Program-made: the position numbers and the translations under genes
NCBI RefSeq assembly: GCF_032854445.1
Contig: NC_088298.1
Coordinates: 1,041,474-1,105,473, forward strand
Source of the DNA: Liolophura sinensis
Taxonomy: Eukaryota; Mollusca; Polyplacophora; Chitonida; Chitonidae
Direction of reading: 5' to 3'
Length of the DNA stretch: 64,000 nt
The notes under the pieces: model-generated
Seen by the model: the letters and a program-made list of their open reading frames with translations, nothing else
Database searches by the model: none
Told to the model about the DNA's origin: nothing
In this document: piece after piece, positions 45,473 to 57,438 of the stretch
Layout: the number at the start of each line of letters is the position of its first letter
How positions within the stretch are numbered: the first letter of the stretch is position 1

Positions 45473-47621
45473 CGAAGCTTACAGCCTGATATAGCTTCTT
45501 TTTTTCGCCTCAAAATCATAGCGTGTTGACGAAATTCCGACACTCGCTGATGATGAGAGCCAGCCATGTACCTCACACGGGCAAACTGCGGAGAAGACCG
45601 AGTCCACTACGGCCGGTGAGCTTTCAGAAACAACACCTGCCACCCAAAAATCTGGTCCTAATGCCGATAGTCCCCATTCGTTGGATGGTATGGCTATGCG
45701 TGAGCCAGTCTCTACTTCGCCTAACCAGCCGTCAAATTTTAATTTCCCAAACAGGATGTTCGGGAAACAGCAGCGATCTTTTCAACCTCAGTGGTTCAAA
45801 GCCTTTTCTTGGCTGCATTATCTGGAATATAATGACACTGTATTATGTCACACTTGTGTCACTGCTGACGAGCAGCGCAAACTTGGTAACGCCAAAAATG
45901 CCGAGAAGGCATTTCTCATAAATGGATTTTCCAACTGGAAAAAAGCCCTTGAAAAATTCCGTGATCATCAGAAATCACAGTGCCACAAACTAGCTGTTCA
46001 GAGCGTTGAGTTACCACAACAATGTGGAGATATCGGAGAGCGGTTGGATACTGCACTAGCAGCTGAAAAAAAGTGGAACCGCTCCATTTTAGTGAAGATT
46101 TTAGAGAACCTTAGGCTGATGGGGAGACAGGGGCTTTCACTGCAAGGCAGCACAGACGAAGACTCCAATTTTATACAGATTTTGAAACTCAGGGCAATCG
46201 ATGACCCATCTATTTTGAAATGGTTAGAAAAAAAAAAACTGGCAAATATACCTCCCATGATATCCAAAATGAGTTACTCAAAATCATGGCCAACATCATA
46301 GTGAAAGATATTGCAACATCGATAAAGTCTGCCTATGGCCGGGTGGAAAAATGGCGTGGCTGCTCAAATCAAGGCTCAATCAGTGAATGCACATTTCACT
46401 CACTGTCATGGGCACGCACTTAGTTTGGCCGTAAAGGATACAACTAGTGGCTACAAGCTGCTACGCGATGCCATGGACACAACCAGAGAAATCTGTAAAC
46501 TAATAAAGCTTTCTCCTAAACGCCAGGAAAAACTGGAACAACTCAAGGCCGAGATGCAACTGGACACACCTGGGCTCAAAGTTTTGTGTCCAACTAGATG
46601 GACAATCCGAGCTGAAAGTTACAAACGCATCCTAGAAAACTATGATGCGCTTCAGTTAGAATGGGATGAATGTTTGGAGGGCAAACTAGATTCTGAAATG
46701 CGAGCCAGAATAATAGGCGTGAAGGCTCAAATGGAGAGTTTTGATTATTTTTTTGCATTGAACTTGGGACAGAGGATATACAGTCATACTGACAATTTGT
46801 CCAAAACGTTGCAGCAGGGCAAACTCTCGGCAGTAGATGGTCAGCGTAACGCAGAGCTTGTCGCTAGTGTTCTACAGAATATGAGAACTGATGACAATTT
46901 CAGCGCATTCTACGCTGCTGTCAACAGCAAAGCTACTGAGCACGAAATAGCTAAACCATCGCTACCAAGAAACCGGTCGGCCCCACGTAGATTTGAAGTT
47001 GGTGAAGGCGAAGCAACGTTTCCCAGAACATGCGAAGATCGATACCGCAGGATATATTTTGAAGCGATTGACCTCTCTGTTAATGCTATCAAAAGCCGCT
47101 TTGAGCAGCCAGGGTTCAAGGCCTATGCAGAGATGGAGAGTCTGCTCATGAATTGCCTAAACGGAGAGGACTATGCGGCAGAGTTGGCTTTCGTTGAGAG
47201 AGAGTATAGTGGCCATATTGACCTCTTCCAATTTGAGTCCCAGCTGACACTGTTCAAGGCAATGTTGCCAAATGAGACTTACGCCTGTTTTCGAGATATC
47301 TACTCAGCTTATATTCAACTCAGCCTGGGGAAAAAATTTTTGGTTTCAGAAGTTGAAGTTTTGATGAGACTCATTTTGGTCAATCCAGCCACCGATGCTG
47401 TGGGTGAAAGATCCTTTTCTACAGCCCGTCGCTTAAAGAGCTGGCTTAGATCGTCAATGAACCAGTGTCGATTGAACAATTTGGCAATTCTGACTGTCCA
47501 CAAGGAGCGCACTGATGCCATAGATTTAGTATCCGTAGCTAATCAGTTCAGCTCCTTAAATGAGAATCGAGTAGCCACTTTTGGAACCTTCAAAAAGGAA
47601 GACTTTGACAGAGCTCATTAG
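45473..47621 (+). pseudogene. hAT (ZMYM1-like) transposase relic, array unit 3
   Basis: It has the same 5' cut, A-run slip and internal deletion as unit 2. Private change: ggcgtggctg near 46353 (others ggtgtgg). The long C-terminal frame (46335-47621, 428 residues) is identical in protein to units 1 and 2, as expected of a very recent duplication. Confidence 0.9.
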
Positions 47622-48418
47622 GCCTAGATCTGCTGCGTAACCCAGGTGAGAATGGCGACTTTGAATTGTGATTCTAGTTTTAGGCTGTTATGGTGCTTGT
47701 TTTGGAGGAAACTCACAATATCAGCATGCTTGTCACTTAAGTTGTTCTCAGCACTTGCATATTTACCATTGAAATTCTTCAATCTCTATTTAGCGAATAT
47801 ACAGAACTGCCGTTTAAAAAGTTACCGTATATACCGATTAGTCATTACAACCTTGTTGTGATGGTTGCTTGGTCGAATTAGGGTTTCCGTGTATTCAGCA
47901 ATCTATTTCTGTCCTATATGATGGCGGGGAGACATTAGCCACTTTGTTGTTACCACCACAGGAGTTGTTACCACAGAGATATAGTATCAACGGTATATTC
48001 AAGTTACTGCCAACGTTAATGTTTGTAATAGTCGTTTTAAACAATCTTAATGAAAGATTAAGATCCGAAATTTTGTAGTTCCTTAATTGTTTTCAAAATC
48101 CAACAACACCATTGGTGTTTCAAGTTATTGGAATTAAGTCACTTTTCTCGCTCATTCATCCTTCCCTTTTTAGCGCCGTAAATCGCCGAAATCGCGTCTC
48201 CGGCCATCTAGGGTTTCAGAGCTCCCGGGGCCTAGGCGGCCCCTGGACCCTCCCCTGTAGGGCAGGGATAATCGTCCCGGGCCTGCAGTTAGCCCCCCCA
48301 CTTCTCAAATCGCTCCGCGGGCCCTGAGTATACAACACAAAATTATTCCAAATGCAACCAGGAAATCATCATCATAAAAGAAAAAAATTTTTTTCATTTT
48401 TTTTTTCACAGTAGCACC

Positions 48419-51322
48419 ATGCACCGCCCGCCAGTTTTGAAGCAGCTGGCAGCAGAGAAGGAAAATGGTATGTTCATTATTGACCTACTAAAATAGCATT
48501 CAGCATTTGTTTCAACCGTATTTTTTTTTTGCCATGCTCAATAATGTTATGATATAATTTGCATTATTCATGGTCTTAATATTTCTACAGCCATTTTAAA
48601 ATTAATTTTCAATAGACTGCCATACATCTTAATATTTTTTTCTAAATCTATTTTCTTTATTTCAGAATACCTTATTCTATTCGACGAGGACGGCAAGACA
48701 ACTAGAATGTCAAAACCAAAGTTTTCTGTGCTGTCCTCGGAGATTAAAATCTCTGTCTGCCACCTGCTTCATGGTGGGCAAAAGTATCTGGTGGAGATCC
48801 TGGCAATTGGAGGTAAATATATCATTCTTACACATAAGTAAAATGTCATTCTCTTTATGTCAGATTATTACAATAAACATTCTCCATACTTTATAAAAAC
48901 AATAACCTGGGCCAAATCTTTTCTTTTCAATGTGTAGCACCAGAAGAACTGGATATAACAGATCAGGCCTAGCCCCAAACCCACTGGGGCCAGGCCAGTA
49001 CAAAGTCCCTGGAGTCCCGACATGTGGCTTCAAGGGGATATATCTCCATTTGGCCTGAAAGCAAGGTATCAAAAGCTCTGTTCAAGATTTGTTTAAGTTG
49101 TTCTTTAGAAACATCCTTGTTTTTTTCTGTTAGTAAACCCTTTGCTGCGTTGATGGTTACTTTATGTTTGGTTGGAACGTTTTTGAATAAAGTTATTCAG
49201 GTTGATTGATTTACATGTATTCACTTGTGTGTTCTGAACCGAAGTTTCGCCTTACCACTCTTATATCACGGATTAAAATATTGTCTACTGCAAACGTTCA
49301 CTAAATGTTCAATGCAGATTATGTAAAATGAAGGTAATGCTATTCAATACACACGATTATAAATTTCAAAAGTGTTCTGTACATGGTTAAATGTTATTAC
49401 GATCCAATGCAAATAATACTTGTAGTAACCTTTAACTTTATTTGGTTATAATTTGCTTTTATTATTTTGTTTGCAGTTGATGGTAGAAATTGATTTTTCT
49501 GCTTTGGTTTAAGAGTGGGGGATTTGGAGGATTTGGGGGATTTAGGTTTCGTAAATGTATCAGTAGAGGGGAATAGTGGTGAGGGGATTAGTGACGACAT
49601 TTTGGAAGGGGTTAGTGTAGCTGGGGGTGGTGAGGGGGTGCTAGAGGTGGGTAGTAGTCAAGTATTGGTGGGGGGTGGTCTGAATGTGGCAACAGGGGGA
49701 GTGAAGGTGTAGCGGGGGAATCTAGTGTAGGCAGTAGTGGGGAAAAACAGGGAAGGTAGTAGTTCGGGGGAAGGGAAAGGGGAAAGGGAAAGGAAAAAGA
49801 AAGATTGCGCATGAGGTAGAAAGCGGGAGTAAAGCAAAGGTAAGGTTCAGTTTTAGTTCCTTGTAAACAAAAAGGCTGTGTTAATATTATCTGGAAATGG
49901 CCTTTGTATTATTTCCATATAACTTGTCTGTAAATGTGTATCGAAACATGTCGTGGTAAATGTAATCTCACACTAATGATATCAGTAAAAGCAGTCCTGT
50001 TGTATAGAGAAATAGTCAACACCTGTATCAAGAATATCAAAGCATGCTGTTGTGAAATGCAAGTCCATTTTTACTAATTGCATGAAGTATGTAACTAATT
50101 ATGTCTTAGTATTCATGTCATATTTTATTCTGTTTCAGATGGTTGTATTGAGGGATGGGGATTCGGAGAGAAGTAACAGGGCCGAGGGTCACAGAGTCCC
50201 AGACTTTCCGGATATTACATGGAACAACGACCTGGTAAGAGCTGTAGACATCTTGCACATTTATACGATTTTAGGAAATAAATCTGTACTTCTGTGATTG
50301 TAAAACGCACAGACTATTTCACATAGAACTAAGAATAGGCTTCCAGGTGATAAACTGAAATGGAATGAGTATGTATATTCAGGATTTTAATTACATAAAT
50401 ATTAATGTAACATTATTGTTCATGATTAGGGCAATATTGGATTAGAATATATTTGCCATGCCCCGAAATGAGGTTGTGTCACAAAAATAGTTTATCATGC
50501 GCCTAGTTATCATGTAGAACTTTTTGAAAACAAGAATCATTTTTAAACAACCAAACTTCATGCTAAATTTTATACATATTTACACAAATAAATTGACGAT
50601 AAAAAATTCATCTAATATCTATAGCACTGAAACAAGAAGTTAATTACCATTACTTCTATTTTTTAAAAGTCACAACATATGAGGTACTGCATGATTATCA
50701 CACAAAGAGTCCACATTTTTGCTTAATTTATTTCTTTCTTTCTGTTAACAGGTTGATGCGTTCAAGACTGGCCAGGTCGTTGTTCGGCATGAATCTGCTC
50801 CTCAACAGAGGGATTGCTGTCAGCAGTGCCGCGCGATCCCTCAGCTGCCGGACCAGATTCTAGATATTGTTTGGTAGGAACTGGTTTCTTACACAAAAGA
50901 AATACATCGGAGGTTTGAGGGCATGCTGAAGCAAGAGCTGGCTGAAATACTGCCAGTGTTGCTGGAGAGACAGGCAGAAGGCAGAGTCCTTGACTCCCCA
51001 CCCGCCTCTTCCTCAGCTGCCCCCCGCACTGCCTTCCACCCCTCCAGAGATGCCATCTACTGTTGGGGTGAGTGTTGCTAAGGCTTGGTGCGCACAAGGA
51101 TGAGTGCCATTTTACGCATGACTTGTGCGTCATCCCGGAATTGGCAGGAATCCACAGATTTTTGCCTCGACCTTGACCATGGCACTACTTGGGAGGGGGG
51201 GGGGGGGCGAAGAGATGTCTGGTAGGGCTGTTGATGGCTCAAAGCAAGGGAAGGCAGCTTTGAGCCCTCGACGCCTGAGTGCCATCAAACAAAACGTGCT
51301 TGTGCAAGTGGCACAAATGTAA
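48419..51322 (+). pseudogene. BEN-domain-type gene relic, array unit 3
   Basis: It has the same exons and splice sites as units 1 and 2. In the BEN exon one G is missing at about 51147 (ggcaggaatcc against ggcagggaatcc), which splits the frame that is open in the other two units. Other single-base indels cluster downstream (51328, 51565, 52119). Confidence 0.48.
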
Positions 51323-51554
51323 AACTGCATTAACTGCAAACGTAGGAACCTCCTTAGAAAATCCTAGTTTGCAGTTAATATAGCTTTGGATTTTCTGCCA
51401 CTTTTTCTGTTTTTATCAGAATAATCAGAATTATCTGCAAAGCAGCTCCTTTTTCCAACCCTTAGTCATTTTGGTTTCCTCTTAAGCTGCTGGAGTTTAC
51501 CACATAAAAAATGTTGCAGAATCTATAAAAATAATTAAGATATGGTATATTTCA

Positions 51555-52314
51555 GTATATGCGTCAGTCTGACATTCCTGTACCATTCGTAGTCCGTAAA
51601 GGGCGTTCCAAGTAGATAATCTCAAGATCCATTTCCACAACAACGTTTAACACTAACTCCCGAAGACAGAGGTATGTAAGAAATTATACAAATAAGAAAT
51701 AAAGCCGGTAACACACAAGAGACAAGCGGTCATCAGTTTTCAATGATGCCAGGCGACAATGAATATTCCAGGCATGAATTCAATATCAAAGTTCAAATTC
51801 GTAGTCCGTGAAGGAGTTCCATGTCAAATAACAATTAAACAAGTATCTCAGTCGCGCTTTAATTGCAACTGTTCATAAAGGCATCATGCTGATGTAATTA
51901 GCATGGCTACCTTTACGGCCCCTAGCCCCAGGTTAAGCGGTATTAGATACAGTTTGAAAATGACGAGCGTTACAGACCCTAACCGATCAGATTATGATTC
52001 AAAAGTAACGGACGATTACGTCTTTCCCGTTAATGTGTAAAGATCTCATGCTACTACAGGCGCCATCTATGATGTTACAAATGACATACAAGATAGACGG
52101 TTTACACTAGGCTACCAGCCGCCATCTATGTTGTTAAATACCATGTAGGTGATAGATATGTACATAGGGATAACAGCGCCGCCTGTGTGGTTGATCACAA
52201 TGCAGATCGCCAGAGATTTTGAACGCTCTGTCCATACCTGCCAACGAGTGTTATACTCATTGTAAAATTTGAGAAACTTAGGATGATGGCGTTTGATGGA
52301 GTATCCTTGACAAT
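51555..52314. repeat. Unclassified 0.76-kb repeat, unit 3 copy
   Basis: As in units 1 and 2, with a missing C near 51565 and an extra C near 52119. Confidence 0.75.
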
Positions 52315-53016
52315 TCCCTCCAACAAGTTGGTTCCCTCCATAAGTTATTTTCCTCCATCAAATTGGTTTCCTATCGGTCAAGGTATTGCTGGGAAACTGC
52401 TGTTTTGGCCAATTCTTGCCTTACAGTCTCTGTCCTCTGGGGGGGGGGGGGGGGGAAATACTCATGCTATTGATTTTTTTATTATTATATGAGATATGTA
52501 TATAATTGAAATTTTTATTCACACATAGTATTGATAATAGTGCAATACAAATATTTAAAACCAATTGTAAAATATTTACATTTATAAATAACTTGTTAAT
52601 TATATAATACTTATTTAGAAATTGCTGTATATAGAAAATTGTTTAACTTTTCATTTTAGTGTTTTAAATAAATTATAAATATTACAAGACTGAGTGAACT
52701 TTACTGTGTTTCTTCAGGTTATGGCCGCGTTTAAATAAAGTACACTATTTCAAACATGGTCTTTTTCCTATATTCCCCCAATCAACATCAGTATACATAT
52801 AGTTCAGCATCTATTATTGTACTTTTTTGGGGTTGAAATGCAGTGTGTAGAAATCAACATGAACTGATCTAAGATGTGTACTTTATTTACCCGTGGTTTT
52901 GTCTTTTAGTGTTTCATATCAGTATCTTTAAATTCCAATGAATACATATCTTACTGCGGCTGTCCCAACATCTGTGATTGCAAGATAATTCCTACATCTT
53001 GTGGGTTTTTTTTCAG

Positions 53017-53111
53017 TCTTAAAGAACCCTCCATTGCCTCCAGAGTACTCTGAACAGGCAGTTTATGCTGGAATTTGGCAGTGTGTCTTGTCCTGCCTTT
53101 CAAAGCGCTAA
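53017..53111 (+). CDS. Possible terminal exon, unidentified
   Basis: After acceptor 'tttttttcag' an open stretch reads LKNPPLPPEYSEQAVYAGIW then QCVLSCLSKR and stops at TAA. It could be the end of a gene whose upstream part was cut by the tandem array. Family unknown. Confidence 0.25.
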
Positions 53112-54794
53112 GCATGTTACAACTTGGTGAACCTGGAAGAAAAATCTAGTTCCGGATTGAACTGGTCCCTGGTTGGTAGATGTATTGAAGAGGCATATAA
53201 AGGAGGGTCACTGATACACTTTTACATGGTTCCTTGTGCCATTTTGCACTCTATGAAGTGTCTAGCGGCTTGGTGATAGCTGATGACATGCATTAGAACA
53301 TCCCTTCAGACCAGGCTTCTTATCACCATAATGTTGTATTACTTAGTGTAAAGAGTGTTGAAAGGTGGAACATAACAGCCCAGAGGTTAGCGCAGTGAAG
53401 AAAATCCAAAATCTAATAAGTGAAACAACAGGAAATGCCGTCACTTAAGAGCAGTTGATGAGTTCATAAGATTGTCCACATGTATTGTCTGTCCTTAAGA
53501 TGTTTCAATAACCTGATGTAAATTTATTGGTCCCCATACTGTACATGTAAATTTCATGTGAAAGGGCTGCATGCACCACTTACTCGAATTGTATTCCTTC
53601 CACAGCGTACCTACCTCACCCTTGATGTATGAACATACCAGTGGTTCTTTTAAGAACTGCGGTTCTCTGGTGATAGTTAATTAAGCAGGGGGATATTTCA
53701 TGTAATAGGACATTTTCATGTTCTCTGTCACATATTGTTTGATTGCTTATTTCAGTAAACAAGATTTGAACCCGTCATAACCGCTTTCATGAGACAGCAC
53801 TTCCCACTAAAATTATTTGGCCGACCTGAAGGAGAGATGCAAAAATGATCTTTTCATTAACCCGGGCTTGTTCCCGCATATCACAATATAGCAACATTTC
53901 CTTTGTGTTGCACCAAGTCCTGTCACAATATAAAATGTACAGCCTCGTAGGGGTGTGAAAGATCGCCATATAAGGATGTCTCAGTTTAAGAAGTAAATAC
54001 GGACACGAAATTGATTCACGAGAACTTGTGGAGTGGATGATATTGCATGCTGATCACTTAACATCATGCAACGTCTGAGGCACACTTCTCTACTCTTAAT
54101 AGCTAGAATACACTTCGGGTGTTTTCGTGGTTTATTGTGAATGAGTGAGGTGAGATAAGAACACACACACACACACAAACACACACACAAACACACACAG
54201 CTGAACGTGAAAGAATACTTTTTCAACCAACAATTTATTCCAATCAACAAGTTATGATTCACTGTACAAACTACATAAATGTTCCACTTGTTAGTCCATG
54301 CATGTTAAAAACGCAGCTGACCTGTTATCAATTTATAAACAGGAATTTATGTACCATTATTGACAACTCGTGATGCTTAGAGTGTGAAAACTATTCCCGC
54401 GCACCAAAAAAAACGGAAGTGTCTCTTTCTGGAAAAAGCGTAGGGATTACAAAAAAAGTATTTACACAATTACATTTAATTCAGATTTAGGATGAAAAGT
54501 CTTCTCACGGTTAATGTTCATGCCCTGTGTGCTGCACTGTCTGAAAAGAGATGAAATGTAAAAAGTATTAATTTACTGGAAGTTTTGTGTTGACCTTTAA
54601 AGGAAATATATACAAAATACAGGTGGTCATTGCATCAAACTTAGCTGTAGATGCAATTTATCAAAAGGGTAGTTGATAAAACAAGTAGTTTAAAAAATAT
54701 CTACCACCTCAGAATCTCGCTTTGTAGCATTTCTTAGATCTTGCGTTAATTGTGATGACTTAATCTGCGTCACAAGTTGCTAGTTCAAAAACTA
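53112..54794. other. Largely featureless; CA microsatellite
   Basis: An interrupted (CA)n tract lies at about 54162-54199. No supported gene or repeat is otherwise seen; short open frames on either strand look random. Confidence 0.5.
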
Positions 54795-55520
54795 GTTTGT
54801 CAAGGATACTCCATCAAACGCCTTTATTCTAAGTTTCTCAAATTTTACAATAAGTATAACACTCTGGTTGGCAAGTATGGACAGATAGTTCAGAATCTCT
54901 GGCGATCTACACTGCGATCAACCACATAGACGCCGCTATTGTCCCTATGTACATATCTATCACCTACATGGTATTTAACAACATAGATGGCGCTGGTTGC
55001 CCATTGTAACCGTCTATCTTGTATGTCATGTGTAACATTATAGATGGCGCCTCTTGTAGCATGAGATCTTTACATATTAACGGCAAAGACGTAATCGTCC
55101 GTTACTTTTGAATTTCAATCTGATCGGTTAGGGTCTGTAACGCTTGCCATTTTTAAACTGTATCTAATACCGCTTAACCTGGGGCTAGGGGCCTATGAAC
55201 AGTTGCAATTAAAGCGCGACTGAGATACTTGTTTAATTGTTATTTAACATGGAACTCATTCACGGACTACGAATTTGAACTTTGATATGGAATTCATGCC
55301 TGGAATATTCATTGTCTGTCCGCCATCATTGAAAACTGATGACCGCTTGTCTCTTGTGTGTTACCGGCTTTATTTCTTATTTGTATAATTTCTTACATAC
55401 CTTTGTCTTTGGGAGTTAGTGTTAAACGTTGTTTTGGAAATGGATCTTGCGATTATCGACTTGGAACGCCCTTTACGCACAACGAATGGTATAAGAATGT
55501 CGGACTTGACGCTTATATTT
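54795..55520. repeat. Inverted, diverged copy of the 0.76-kb array repeat
   Basis: It starts 'gtcaaggatactccatcaaa', the reverse complement of the right end of the unit copies, and ends near 'gaatgtcggacttgacgc'. Identity looks like 85-90 percent with one gap of about 40 bp. Being older than the array copies, it shows the repeat is an independent family. Confidence 0.85.
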
Positions 55521-57438
55521 AGAGTATAGTTGTGCCAATCAAGTTTCCCAAAGATGTAGTGAAAACTTTAAAATTGAAAACTAAAATCTTCAGACTACAC
55601 ACAACCTGATCATTGTGAAAACAAAAGAATAACATAAAGTTGTCAACATTAATTCAGTTTAACGAAGATGAAGTAATAAATATAACAACTAAACATGAAT
55701 GAAACCAGAAACATCCGCAGTACGGCAGTCATATTATTGGTTTGAACATTACACTGCCCTTAAGCCAAGTTCACAGGTTGCCCTTTGTACTACTGCCTTC
55801 TGTCTGAAAAGATACAAAGATACTGACATATAAGTAAGACATACATAAAGACAATCTGAGACGTGTCTGGTTCATAGAGAAAATATCGTCTCCAATCAAT
55901 AACCAGATGCTGCCCCATTACGTTCTATTACCGGAGGAATAACTTTTCGTAAATGATCTATAAACCTTCTGCAGAGCTGTGGCGTGATACTGCGCCAACA
56001 GTCTACCCTCTATAAGCTGATCCTTTGTCTACGGTTTGTGTCTCTTTGCCAGGTTTGCCTTCAATATTGCCCATACCATCTCTAAGAGGTTGAGGTTCGG
56101 GGATTGGAGTGGTGTCCTCCAGTGGTTGATTCCATGTGACTTCATAAATTCTATAATAATATATGTAAAAGTCTTTTCAAGTCCATATATATCTTTCCTA
56201 GAATTATCTTTCCTAGATAAGAACAAACAGTCGAAACTGGAGTCAGAATGCAAAGATGTAGAAAGTCACTCCCTTTTTATTCCATCATTTCTCCACATCA
56301 AACAAATCTTACTTTCATATATATTATATATATAACCTGCATTTGTTTACAGCAGAAGTTAATTTTTACAGTTCTTACCTGTATAAAGGAGAAATACTAC
56401 AATTTTATTCACTGATAAAAGCAATATTTCACATAGTTAGATATCACAGTTTTCTTAAAATGCACTCGCAACAACAACTCATACAAGACAAGGTGTTTCT
56501 TCACCTTTTGTGCTTCTACTAGTGTGTTTAGGGTCGTTGTCCTGGATGAATCTGTGCCCTTCTGGATAAATCTGTCACAAATAATTCCCCCCCCCCCCCA
56601 AAAAAAGACCTGCATTCATAATTCGTTTTGATAATGAACATGATTAATAAAACAATGTTATAGAACAAAATTCAGATCACCGATCGTACTAAAATCTGGC
56701 CACTTCAGCTGTACACGTATATGTTGTTTAATGTTACATACAAGAACAGTTTTGACTTATTTGCTTTTTTGTACTTCAAACCTGATTCACATAGATGACA
56801 TATGCATACGCCCATTGTAGCTCGTTTCACAAACTTGCAGTTATTATTATACTTCATGTGGTTTATGACGAAAAACGAAAATGTGTAACCCCTTTTGATG
56901 AAAGGAACTAATATGTCTTCCAAAATCTTCTGGCAGCCCATGCTGTGCACGATTCCCGTGAAAATGCGAATCTTTGTGGCTCCTCTGTAGGAAATTCCGG
57001 TCCAAACATGTACCTGTGAATGACATACAGGTACAGATTAGTTTTATATATATATGCCCTTATTTATTACTTCCAGTATCAATATAAACCTGAGTTTGAC
57101 ACAAAATAACCTGTAAATTATTAAATCCAGTACATGACGTCTGGCGTTTAATGAGGAGGCAAGTGTAGGAAATTAATTTGTTCATATCGGTTCATACATG
57201 AGTGGTTACTCGTAAAATGTGGCATCCCCAGTTGTAAGGACTTTCACTGTTACGTAAATAGTATGCCCTCTGACTGATGTCATACTTTGAAAGGATGCTT
57301 GGGCTTCCACACTTTTGCGACGATGGTCTTTTCCTCCTTGTGTATAAGCTGCATCCTCCCACTTCTCATAACTTCTATGGATGCCTCATCTGAAAAGATA
57401 CAATCTTGAAATTCCCTATTATTAGAATAGCACATTAA

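Larger units (their letters stand above)
30625..52896 (+). repeat. Three direct tandem copies of a 7.42-kb unit
   Basis: Units: 30625-38050 (7,426 bp), 38051-45472 (7,422 bp), 45473-52896 (7,424 bp). The junction 'cccgtgg|cgaagc' is identical at both internal borders. The left flank (aaagcgaagc) and right flank (cccgtggtttt) each share one side, with one G of microhomology. Copies differ by a handful of substitutions (for example cacagcg/catagcg at the start, ttttcaa/ttatcaa near 34079/41505) and by homopolymer lengths. Each unit holds a hAT transposase relic, a BEN-type gene relic and a 0.76-kb repeat. The left break falls inside the hAT reading frame, so only unit 1 is preceded by the original 5' end. 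Confidence 0.97.
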
